A DNA stretch of 64,000 bases from Vicia villosa. Lineage: Eukaryota > Streptophyta > Magnoliopsida > Fabales > Fabaceae. Under the pieces are notes generated by a model that was given only the letters and a program-made list of their open reading frames with translations, was not told the DNA's origin and did not search any database. The stretch spans positions 40,308,766-40,372,765 of the forward strand of contig NC_081185.1 in NCBI RefSeq assembly GCF_029867415.1, in the 5' to 3' direction. Below are positions 47,671-57,372 of this stretch, piece after piece. Positions within the stretch are counted from its first letter, which is position 1. Each line of letters opens with the position of its first letter. The translations under genes were made by a program, and so were the position numbers.

Positions 47671-48023
47671 GTCTCCAACAGTAATCTTTCTTCTGTCAGA
47701 GTATTTTATGTTTGTATTTCTTCAAGAAAACTTCTTTCTGACTTTGTAGAGATAACGTCTATCAAAATTATGCTTCAGCGGTTGGTTCTTTAAGAAGTTT
47801 CTTCATTAGAACTTCTTTAGACTTCAACGTGACTTTCTTTCAGCATTTTTATGTAGTCCAAGTTTTGATGGTACTTGTTTTGCTTGAACTTCAGCATATG
47901 TTTAGAACTTCTTTTGAAATAAGAGATATATAATTAGATTATCATATTTACTTATACAAAATTTATTTAATTGTTATCATCAAAACACTAAGATAAGATT
48001 AGAACCAAACTATGTTCTAACCA
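47671..48023 (-). repeat. SIRE-like LTR remnant
   Basis: On the minus strand it begins TGGTTAGAACATAG and contains TTAGTGTTTTGATGATAACA and repeated GAAGTTC motifs typical of legume SIRE-type LTRs. It is placed as the 5' LTR of the copia remnant at 36764-39510; its inner part is replaced by B2. Confidence 0.6.
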
Positions 48024-48282
48024 CTACATGGTCAACAAAGTTACACCCAAAAAGGCCTCCACTGAGCGATGGATCTCAAATTGACTTCTTAGGGACTACT
48101 CCCGCGAGATTAAAATTACTATACCATATCCTATCATAAGTTGCACTCTAATCCGGATTAGGATTTATCTCACCACAAGGGAAATCAAGCCCTTTCCCAA
48201 TACAACCCAATAAAATAACAAGTATTCACATAGGAAAATAAAAACAAAAAGTATGTATAAAAACAAAAACAATAATATAAAC
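48024..48282 (-). other. Ogre-type leader fragment
   Basis: Noncoding A-rich sequence between the SIRE LTR and the Retand-like element. It would be continuous with 57296-57372 before the Retand insertion and lies next to an Ogre-type LTR, so I read it as that element's leader. Confidence 0.45.
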
Positions 48283-48696
48283 TGTTTTGGACCGGCCCAA
48301 TCACTCCAATTGGGCCAATCCAGCTTTCGGCCCAAGGCACTCTGGACACGCGCACGACAACCCCCCCCCTGTCTACTCTGGGCAAACGCTAGACGTAACC
48401 GAGCACGAAAAGGGCTCGTGCCCGGTGGCAGCCAGCTCACGCGTCATCTAGATCTGCGCCTTGGAAAGCGGAGCCTATTTCGTTTGGGACAACCCTATAA
48501 ATAGCCCTCTAGCCTCAGAGGGAAAGGTAATCTTTTTCTTACCCCCAAAACCTCTCACTTTGTTGTACCTCGTTGAACACATACTTACTTTGGCATCGGA
48601 GTGCCTTGCAGGTACAACCATTTTTGTTCCCCTCTCAACCGTTCCAGATTCCAAGCCTTCTTTGTTACTGGCCATCTGATCTGCTAGGTAAGATCA
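48283..48696 (+). repeat. Retand-like 5' LTR
   Basis: TGTTTTGGACCGG to AGATCA. TATA box TATAAATAG at 48495-48503. Confidence 0.9.
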
Positions 48697-48697
48697 G

Positions 48698-48711
48698 TGG
48701 CGCCGTCTGTA
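48698..48711 (+). other. Retand-like PBS
   Basis: TGGCGCCGTCTGTA one base after the LTR end. It starts with the CCA-complementary TGG; a tRNA-Asp-like primer is possible but not certain. Confidence 0.75.
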
Positions 48712-48809
48712 GGAATCCTTCAGCTCCCCCGTTTCTCTTCTTGCAGTTCTTGATCCGTTCTTGCCGCATGCAAGAATCCAGAAACCAAAGCTCTAACTAA
48801 CCATTATCC

Positions 48810-50300
48810 ATGGCTGGAAATAACGAAGACTCCTCTTCTTTGGACGCTACAATTCTCAATAAAAACGACATCTCGGTCGTCATTCCTCCACCCAGAAACA
48901 CCGTCCCCCGGGATGACATCACAGCATCTCCTTCCCCGAAGAATTTCTGAGATGACGCCCTCCATCATCTCAAGGGCACCAGTGGCAAAGACAACCACGA
49001 AGAGATTCTGGAAAACCCTTTTTCTTCCAAGGGTCAAGCTCCCTAGAACCAGACCATGACAGCCTATCTGGCTGCCCTTACGCAGACAAACGCACTTATT
49101 CAGCAGTAGAACGACAAGATCGGGGCACTTGAACGGAAGCACCGCTTGAAGACTCCCCCCCGGCCACAAATCTCGCTCTCAGCGCGACGTGGTTCCCAAG
49201 AAACGCCATCGTTCACCCTCCGCAGGGAGAACGCGGGCCCCGCTTCCAAGAAAGGGTCAAGCGATCACCGCTCCCGACACCGCTCACATTCCCCTCGATC
49301 AAAAAGAAGATCCAGGTCACCTCCTGCGAAGCACGACGATAACCGTAAGCGACACAGGCGGAGTCACAGCCAATCCTCCACTACTTCCGCCAGCAATGAA
49401 GAAAAGGAGTGCCGGGGCCCTCTGTCCCACACCATCTTGGAAGCACCCCTGCCGGCCGATCTTGAAAAACCCCCGCCTCTAGGCACATACGACGGGACCA
49501 CCGACCCAAACAAGCACATCGAAAACATCGACGCCCTCCTAGATTACAGAGGGGTGCCCGATGCAATCAAGTTTCGTTTGTTCCCGATGAATCCATCACT
49601 TCATGGAAAGTGCTCGGAAAACTTTTCTCCAGACACTTCACGACCTCCCGAAGACATCCAAAATCAGAAGCATCCTTAGAGGCCATCATCCAAGGAAAAG
49701 ACGAATCCCTCCGGGCCTACATAGAAAGGTTCAACAAAAAGGTCGTGCAAGTGTCCACGACAGCCCATATGAAGAAGTTCTTGCTCGAGTGAGGCCTTCG
49801 GCCGTGCTCAGACTTCGCCAAAGCCACCGGGATCGAAACGCCCGCCACTTTGGACGAATTCTTCCTCAAGGCCCAAGCATACATACAATACAAGGAAATG
49901 ACGACTCTCGCCGAGGAACTGATGAGAAGAAAGAAGATAACGGTCGAGATCCGAAATACTACAAGGTAGAAGTAGGAAAGTTTCGGGAGTACACCCCACC
50001 GAATGCATCCAGGGAATGCATTTTGAACGAGTGCGCGAACGCAGAATTCCAAACAGGAAAAGTCTGTTTCCCAAAGTCCATGCCTACACGGCCAAACGTG
50101 GATAAATCGAAGTTCTTCCGGTTCCACAAAGGCCACGGGCATAACATGGAAGACTGCATCCACCTGAAGGACGCAATAGAAATATTAATCCGAGAAGGAC
50201 ACCTAAAGCAATACGCGAAGAAGCAAGAGGCCACCAAAGAAGCCAAGCCGATCACCGAGGAAAAGCCGGCGGAAGATACGCCCACCATGCAAGTGGCCAT
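48810..50300 (+). pseudogene. Retand-like gag
   Basis: ATG at 48810 (MAGNNEDSSSLDATIL). The same frame meets stops at 48948, 49044 and 49107, then an Arg/Ser-rich stretch (RSRHRSHSPRSKRRSRSPP). The capsid start PLGTYDGTTDPNKHIENID lies around 49480, and the frame shifts near 49600 into SLEAIIQGKDESLRAYIERF and ATTLDEF-like segments. The zinc-knuckle-like FHKGHGHNMEDCIHLKDAIE at about 50120-50180 ends it. It is non-functional. Confidence 0.85.
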
Positions 50301-50946
50301 GAGTATCACCAGGCCAAAGGACTTCTATCTCCCCAATTGGGCTCGGGTGTCCTCCATTCCCTCTCCTCACAGCCCATGGGAAATTTTCCCTTCCGCCATG
50401 GTCATATCTAGGGGAGGATTCAGCAAACTCACTGTCGGGTCCGTGAAACGGAAATTCGACGAGCTAATTTCAGCTAGTTCGAGCAAAGCCGCTACTCTCG
50501 ACCTCGCCAAGGGTGGCTCATCTTCCATATCCTTCTACAAAGAGGAACTGCCCGGCGGAGCACCCAACGCGACCATCCCCCTCCTTATCCGGGCTCGAAT
50601 GGCCAACTTTAACATGCGCCGCATTCTGGTCGATCAAGAGAGTTCATTGAACATTATGTACTCCCATTTATTCAAAATGCTGCAACTAAACGACAACCAC
50701 CTCACCCCCTACGTAGGGTCAGACCTACAAGGTTTCAATGACACTGTGACAAAACCGTGGGGGTTCGTCGAGCTTATCGTTTCGATCGGGTCGACGGAGA
50801 CCGCAAGGGCCGTCCAATTCCAATTCCTGGTCATTGATTTCCCCTCGATCTACCAATGCATCTTGGGACGCCCGATGCTGGCTGAGATGATCGTAGTCCC
50901 CTCAACCGTGCATCTCAAACTCAAGTGCTACACGGCCAAAGGGTAA
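50301..50946 (+). pseudogene. Retand-like aspartic protease with altered active site
   Basis: The fold is recognisable from NFNMRRILVD (about 50605) through CILGRPMLAEM (about 50855). The catalytic D-T/S-G expected after RRILVD reads D-Q-E (50632-50640), which would abolish activity. TAA at 50944-50946 interrupts the frame, which continues unchanged beyond it. Confidence 0.82.
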
Positions 50947-52184
50947 GTTGCAACGCTCAACAGCGACATCAAAGCGGCCAGAAGGTGTTTCGAAGCCTAC
51001 GCCAAAGCCCTTAGCTCTATAAAAGCATCCCCCCAAGACAAAGCAGCATCCAACACAGGCCCCGAGCCCAACAAATCTATGCCCCGCATTGACACCATCG
51101 ACCTGGACAGCCGCTTCCATAAAGAATCTGAAAGAAAAGCAGATGCGAAGACAACAGAGGAAGGTCTCTGTCCAGTCCCCGATGGGGACTTCGAGCTGAT
51201 AGCCCTCGGCGACGACCCGACCAGAGGGGTTAGGATCGGTACAGACCTGCCCGAACTAGCCAGAAGGCAGCTCAAGGTCTGCCTCAGGGAGAACGCCGAT
51301 CTCTTCGCATGGAGCGCGGCCGAGATGCCCGGCCTCGATCCCGAAGTAGCGTGCCACCACCTGACGATCGATCCCGCGTGCAAAGCAGTCGCCCAGAGGA
51401 GAAGAAAGCAATCCCTAGAGAAAACGGTTGCGGCCGAACTCGCTGTTAGGGACCTCTTAGAGGCTAAATTCATAACGGAAGCAAAGTACACTACTTGGCT
51501 CTCCAAAGTTGTACTTGTAAAGAAATCTAATGGAAAATTGCGCATGTGCATTGACTATACCGACCTTAATAGGGCTTGCCCTAAAGACGCTTATCCTCTG
51601 CCTAGCATAGATAAATTAGTCGATAATTCCGTAGATTTCAAACTTTTATCATTTATGGACGCGTATTTTGGGTACAACCAAATACCTATGTCTAAAACGG
51701 ACAAAAAATACACGGCTTTCATGACCGAGTCGGGCAACTACTACTACAACATAATGCCCTTCGGTCTAAAAAACGCTGGAGCTACATACCAGCGAATGAT
51801 GAACAAAGTGTTTCGGGCGGAGATCGGCGATATGCTCGAAGTCTATATGGATGATATGATCGTCAAGTCCCAAGAGAAGACCGATCATGCCGCTCACCTC
51901 AAAAAAGTCTTCGAACAAGCCTGGAAGTGCAAAATGAGGTTCAATCCCGAAAAATGCACCTTCGGAGTCCGAGCAGGCAAATTCCTCGATTTCTACCTAA
52001 CGGAAAGAGGAATCGAGGCAAACCCGGACAAATGAAAGGCCTATTCAGATTTCCCAACGCCAAACTCCAAGAAATCCATCCAATCCCTAAACGGCATGCT
52101 CACATCATTATCTAGATTCGTAGCCCAATCAGCCCAGCATGCCCTCCCACTTTTCAAACTCCTCCGTAAGGAAACAACTTTCGA
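50947..52184 (+). pseudogene. Retand-like reverse transcriptase
   Basis: KLRMCIDYTDLNRACPKD, FMDAYFGYNQIPM, MPFGLKNAGATYQRMMN and the catalytic YMDD (51844-51855) are intact and typical of the Tat clade. TGA at 52033-52035 follows EANPDK, and a frameshift lies near 52190. Confidence 0.92.
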
Positions 52185-52670
52185 GTGGACGGACGAATGC
52201 GAACGCTTTCCCATCTCAAACAAGCCCTCTCGCGCCCACCCGTGCTCTCGAGACCCGAGATTGGGGAAATCCTCTATCTCTATCTTGCCGTCGTGACCGA
52301 GGCTTTCAGCGCCACCCTGATCAGAGAAACCCCGGAGGGCCAAAGGCCCATTTATTTCACGAGCAAAGTGCTCCAGGGCCCAGAAATCAGGTACCAGCAG
52401 ATCGAGAAAGTCGCCCTCGCACTGATCACAGCTGCCAGGAGGCTAAGGCACTACTTCTTGAAACACACCATAGTAGTGCGCACTGAACAACCAATAAAGC
52501 AGTTACTAGGGCGCCTCGACATGGCCGGAAGGATGCTCTGCTGGTCTCTAGAACTCTCAGAATTTGACATAAGGTACGAGGGAAGAAAAGCACTTAAAGC
52601 ACAGGTCCTAGCGGACTTCGTAGCCGAAATGGCCTTCCCCGACACAATGACATGTAGCACTCGGAAATAG
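52185..52670 (+). pseudogene. Retand-like RNase H domain
   Basis: Contains LYLYLAVVTEAFSATLIRE and YQQIEKVALALITAARRLRH, followed by RTEQPIKQLLGR and LSEFDIRYEGRKA. Two aspartates common in relatives look replaced (VTEA and RTEQ). TAG at 52668-52670 replaces an expected Trp codon. Confidence 0.85.
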
Positions 52671-53072
52671 ACCTTGTACGTAGACGGGGCTTCCAGCTCG
52701 TCCGAATGCGGAGTAGGCATCATTTTGGAAAATGGAGAAGGGACACTAATAGAAGTATCGCTATCACTCTCTTTCCCGACCTCTAACAACCAAGCGGAAT
52801 ACGAAGCGCTGCTCGCAGGACTACGTCTCGCCGACGACCTAGACGCCGAGGAGATTGAAGTATTCACCGATTCCCAACTGGTAGCTTCGCACGTTTTGGG
52901 CGAATACCAAGTCAAAAGCGACCATCTCGCCGAGTACCTGAACCTCGTGCGCGAAAAGATGGCCCGGTTCAAAAGCGCCAAGGTAAAACATATCCCGAGG
53001 GAACATAATTCTCGGGCAGACGTTCTATCAAAACTCGCCAGCACAAGGAAGAAAGGGGCAATAAATTCGTGA
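52671..53072 (+). pseudogene. Second (archaeal-type) RNase H of the Tat clade
   Basis: TLYVDGASSSSECGVGIILE, NNQAEYEALLAGLRLAD, VFTDSQLVASH and NSRADVLSKLA show the D-E-D-D series of type I RNase H. An additional RNase H just before integrase is a known Tat-lineage feature. Confidence 0.88.
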
Positions 53073-54382
53073 TCCAAGAGATACTGCCCATACCCAGCAT
53101 CGAACCCCCGGCCGGGCTTACGCTCGTCAGCGCGATCAGAGACGCGTCTTGCTGGATGACCCCCGTGTACAACTACCTAACGAGCGACCTCTTGCCGAAT
53201 GACCCTAAAAAGGCCTGCGTGATTAGGAGAAGAGCTTGCTCGTACGTCGTGGTCGAGAATCGACTCTACCGACAAGGGTTCTCCAAACCCCTCCTTAAAT
53301 GCGTCGACGAGGGCACAACCCCCCACATACTCTGAGAGATACACGAAGGAATCAACTCCCAAAACCTAGGAGGAAGATCCCTCGCCAAGAAAGCACTCCG
53401 AGCTGGATACTATTGGCCCACCATGCAGCACGACGCGAAAGAATACGTAAAGAAATGTGACAAGTGCCAACGCTTTAGGGACATGCACCTCGCGCCCCCC
53501 AACGAACTCTAGTCTTTGTCATCCCCCTGGGCGTTCGCGTGGTGGGGCATGGATCTCCTCGGCCCGTTCGTGACCAGGAGCAATCAAAACAAATACCTCA
53601 TAGTCGCGGTCAACTACTTCACCAAATGGATAGAGGCTGGCCCATTGGCCAAAATCACGTCTTTGAACGTACTACGTTTCTACAAAAGAAACATCCTCGC
53701 CCGATTTAGAGTACCACTCGCCATCATCACTGACAACGGTACCCAGTTCACCGACCGGCGTTTCCAAGAGTTCGTCACGAAATTAGGAACTAAGCAACAC
53801 TTTGCATCAGTCGAACACCCCCAGACGAACGAGCAAGTCGAGGCCGCTAACAGAGTTATTCTGAGGGGCCTCAAAAGAAGGCTAGACGAAATCAAAAAGG
53901 GATGGGTCGAAGAGCTACACGGCGTCCTCTGGGCCTACCACACCACCCCCCATTTCACTACTGGGGAGACTCCCTTTCGACTTACATACGGAACGGAAGC
54001 CGTGATCCCCGTCGAAGTACATGTGCCCACCAGGCGCGTCGAGGAACCCCTCGAGACAGAGGGCAACCTCGAAGCAATTAGAGAAGAGCTAGACCTGGTC
54101 GAAGAAATCCGAACAGGAGCCGCTCTGGGAGAAGCTTCGCTCAAACAAAAAATTACCCTAAGACATTACACAAAGGTCATCAAACGGGAATTCGAGATAG
54201 ACAACTTAGTGCTAAAAAAAACCCACAAGGATTCCCGCGAAGGCAAACTGGCCGCGAACAGGGAAGGCCCCTATCGTGTCCGAGCAAAAACCGAAAACGG
54301 GGCATACTATTTGGAAAACTTACAAGGAGAAGAACTTGCTCGACCTTGGAATGCTGAAAAGCTCAAACAATATTACAGCTAA
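53073..54382 (+). pseudogene. Retand-like integrase
   Basis: The zinc region reads CDKCQRF near 53458 with stops at 53333 and 53510. The core has MDLLGPF, TDNGTQFTDRRF and NEQVEAANRVILRGLK as the D-D-E triad. The C-terminus ends in GPYRVRAKTENGAYYLENL. The last 288 codons (53516-54382) are uninterrupted. Confidence 0.9.
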
Positions 54383-54792
54383 AACGCATGTGCGGCCCGG
54401 GTACACGCCGAGCACCTCCAGACGAAACAAAAAGACAGAAGCCCGCTCTCTTAATCGAGCAGACTCCTTGTCCTTCGGGGGGGGCACAAATACCGAGCAT
54501 CCCCGTCGTAAAACAAGTACCACGACGGCAGAACGCCCCGCTTGCGAGGGGATCGTTCACGCCATGAGGCTCGGAACTCAGCACAACGAGGCCTGAGGCT
54601 CACCCTCGCCAGGCACATGTCCCCGGCCATCGATCACAGTTCCACACACTTGGCGATCAATACATTACAGTCGAGAAAATCTCCTAATTAAGCAAAAAAA
54701 AAATATACACGCGAAAATTATAGCAACAACAGTACTCTATTTCATCTTCCACGAAATGCATTACAAAATACACACATCAAAGGAAAAACGCG
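54383..54792 (+). other. Retand-like 3' noncoding spacer
   Basis: Between integrase and the antisense gene; contains a G9-like run near 54477 and no coding signal. Confidence 0.6.
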
Positions 54793-56001
54793 TCATTCTG
54801 CCCGACGTGCGAACTCCTCCGAATGAAGGTACTGATACCAGTCCTCATCCCACTCAGTCTCGGAACCATCAGCGTTGGTCACAACCCTCACGCCTGAATA
54901 CTGATCCTGCGCGTCCAGACTACGGGCCTCTTGAGAACGGGAAGTAGATCCGGACGAAGCCTTCTTCTTCTTCTCCTTCACCTCCTTCATCCCACGAGAA
55001 CATGAAGTTGAAGAAACCCTATTTCCCTTAGCGCCACCCATTCCTGCATAAAAATGAAGAAGGAAAGGCCCATAAGACCTCCTTTTATAGAAAAAGAAAA
55101 GGGACATAAACGCTTGGGAAACAGACAAGTCATTAAAAGACAAAGACGTTGGAAACCAGCGACACGCCGTCCAAGGAGTCAGAACGCATGCACACATACT
55201 TCAAAAAAAGGGCACAATAAAGGCGTTAAAAATAAAGTACTTGCAAATTAAAACGGACATGTAACCTGATAAGTGTGCCCGACTACGGCCTTAATGGCCG
55301 AGCCGGTAATATCATTACAAATCAAAAACAGGGGGCATACACCCTGGAACATAACAACAACAAAAATGGATACCTAAGGTCGGCACCCGAGCAAATACGT
55401 TATCACGAGCCTCCCCGGACTGAGGACGAATGAGAAAGAAGCGCGGCTTGTAGTTCTTCAGAGAATCAGAATAGGATTTGAAGATTTTCTTAGACTATCT
55501 CAGGGACACCCACCCGAAACGACCATCCGCCACTTTCCGCCTCACGCAGAAGATGTAAAAGAACAAAGGGATGGTCGCCGCTATCTTCAAGTGATAGCAA
55601 GTCAGCTCAAATGCCCGGATAAATGCTATGGCATTGGGATGGAGCTTCCCGGGACCACCTCCAGGTGATTAAAAACGGCCATCTGAAACTCGCTGAAGGG
55701 CACGCGAAACCCCATTTCCCGGAAGACCACCTCATACATCGGGATCAGGTCGGGAGCATACACATCACAGATGCAGTCCTCCTCAGCGGGGATAAGAACC
55801 GACCATCCGTTCCTAGACGCATCCCCAGCAGGGTCTACTTGACCCCCGATCTCCAAGAAGATATCTGAATTGTCCTCCCCGAAGTGGCTCTCAATATCAA
55901 GCGCCTCCTGAAGCACCCAAGCTGATAAAAGGCACCCTCTGCTGAACCGGGGGAGTCAAAGACGACGAGCCCGACGTAGACGGACGCCCTGCATCGGCCA
56001 T
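54793..56001 (-). pseudogene. Antisense ORF of the Tat element (plant mobile/Transposase_28-like)
   Basis: Read opposite to pol. A start at 56001 gives MADAGRPSTSGSSSLT, then a frameshift near 55900 into HFGEDNSDIF and FREMGFRVPFSEFQMAVFNH (55626-55916). A further frameshift near 55625 leads into an AFELTCYHLKIAATIPLFF-like part. A lysine/serine-rich C-terminal part (GMKEVKEKKKKASSGS) ending ETEWDEDWYQYLHSEEFARR lies at 54793-55043, possibly a separate exon, as TTTTTATGCAG precedes it at 55044. The middle resembles the plant protein family annotated as putative gypsy-type transposon (Transposase_28). Antisense ORFs are known in some Tat elements. Function is unknown. Confidence 0.65.
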
Positions 56002-56605
56002 GTTCACCTGAAAAACAGGGGAGAATAGTGAATTCGACAGTTCAATCAAATCCACCCTTCCACCACCGTTCAAAGTGAAAGGGCACACCAACAGTCCGGG
56101 GACTGAATGGCCCCCCGACCTTGCCCTTCCCCAAGAAAACAATCGTCGAGCAGAAGAAGACTCGCGCCAAAGGGAAAGACAAAAACCCATGCTACGTCAC
56201 GATGGTCCATCTTTCTGGAAAAAAAACCTAAGAACACACTAACGCGTGATCAAAACTCCAAACGACAATCAACAAACCAGAAGATGGCTCAAGACGAATG
56301 ACTCAATCGCATACAGTTGTCAACGACGGAGAAGTTAGCTACCTCCGCCGTCTACCACCAACAAACTCCTAAGCCTTCCTCAAAATCATTCCTAAAAACC
56401 TACCCTAACCACATGCAAACGATTTCTAGATCAATCAAAGCATGAAAAACTGGAAACGAAAGGAAAGACAAACTTACAAGTAGGATTCTAAAGGAAGAAA
56501 CGAAGGTTGAAGAAGGAACGTTGCGGCGGAGCTCACGATCGGCGACAGAGAGAAGAGAGCGAAGAAGACGAATTTGAAAAGTTTGAGGAAAACGACAACC
56601 CCTAG
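56002..56605 (-). other. Leader of the antisense gene
   Basis: Pyrimidine-rich minus-strand stretch (TCTTCTTCGCTCTCTTCTC near 56550) between the antisense TATA box and the start at 56001. It looks like a plant 5' UTR and could hold an intron. Confidence 0.5.
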
Positions 56606-56615
56606 TATTTATAAA
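56606..56615 (-). promoter_or_regulatory. TATA box of the antisense gene
   Basis: TTTATAAATA on the minus strand, about 600 bp before the antisense start, followed by the CT-rich leader. Confidence 0.6.
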
Positions 56616-56870
56616 CTCTTGAGAATGCCACGTACATCGCATGCGAGCTCTGGGAGCAGAATGGCCATCATTAACCCTAGCAGCCTACGGGTAGGGTAGC
56701 CATCATTTTGCATTAAATGCGATACGTCCCCCAACTGACAACTCTGAAACGACACTTCTTCTCCCCGGAAGCTTAGGACCAATCTCCCTCGTAAACACCA
56801 GGTCCGCCTCCCCGAAAGATCTCCTCTGACCGGCGCCCTCTATGTCGTCACTCCCACGAGCAGAAGCAAC
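56616..56870. other. Intergenic part between antisense promoter and PPT
   Basis: No ORF of note; the putative upstream region of the antisense gene. Confidence 0.5.
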
Positions 56871-56871
56871 G

Positions 56872-56885
56872 ACTTGGGGGGCTCC
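56872..56885 (+). other. Retand-like polypurine tract
   Basis: CTTGGGGGGCTCC-type purine run ending directly at the 3' LTR start. Confidence 0.75.
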
Positions 56886-57295
56886 TGTTCTGGACCGGCT
56901 CAATCACTCCAATTGGGCCAATCCAGCTTTCGGCCCAAGGCACTCTGACACGCGCACGACAACCTCCCTCGGTCTACTCTGAAAAAGTGCCAAACGTAAC
57001 CGAGCACGAAAAGGCCTCGTGCCCGGTAGCAGCCAGCTCACGCGTCATCTAGATCTACGCCTTGGAAAGCGGAGCCTATTTTGTTTGGGAAAACCTTATA
57101 AATAGACCTCTAGCCTCAGAGGGAAAGGTAATCTTTTTCTTACCCTTAAAACCTCTCACTTTGTTGTACCTTGTTGAACACGTACTTACTTTGGCATCGG
57201 AGTGCCTTGCAGGTACAACCATTTTTTCCTCTCTCAACCGTTCCGAATTCCAAGCCTTCTTTGTTGCTGGCCATCTAATTTTCTCGGTAAGATCG
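56886..57295 (+). repeat. Retand-like 3' LTR
   Basis: TGTTCTGGACCGG to GGTAAGATCG; the last base seems to have changed from A. TATA TATAAATAG at 57097-57105. About 30 differences from the 5' LTR by eye. Confidence 0.88.
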
Positions 57296-57372
57296 TACAC
57301 AAAGGTGGGTTCAACCCTTCTAAAGAGACACGAATAATTTGATCAGTATCCCTAGTAGAGCCGCCTCTTTTC
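57296..57372 (-). other. Ogre-type leader with decayed PBS
   Basis: CCCTAGTAGAGCCGCC near 57349 resembles the complement of the PBS at 15151-15169, with several changes. It supports an element running leftward from the LTR at 57373. Confidence 0.5.

Larger units (their letters stand above)
48283..57295 (+). mobile_element. Tat/Retand-like Ty3/gypsy element, full length, decayed
   Basis: 9.0 kb with 414- and 410-bp LTRs, PBS, gag, protease, RT, RNase H, an additional RNase H, integrase, a 2.5-kb 3' region with an antisense gene, and PPT. Flanks TAAAC (48278-48282) and TACAC (57296-57300) form a duplication with one mismatch. The dual RNase H is a hallmark of the Tat clade. Many stops and frameshifts and roughly 30 LTR differences by eye make it old and inactive. 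Its higher GC content contrasts with the surrounding elements. Confidence 0.9.

Noticed and set aside
48165..49169. Minus-strand ORFs near the Retand-like 5' end
   Set aside because: They cross LTR, PBS and gag in antisense and show no domain; unlike the antisense gene at 54793-56001 they have no promoter or motif support.
51927..53077. Alternative-frame ORFs over the Retand-like RT/RNase H region
   Set aside because: Shadows of pol; GC-rich coding sequence keeps other frames open.
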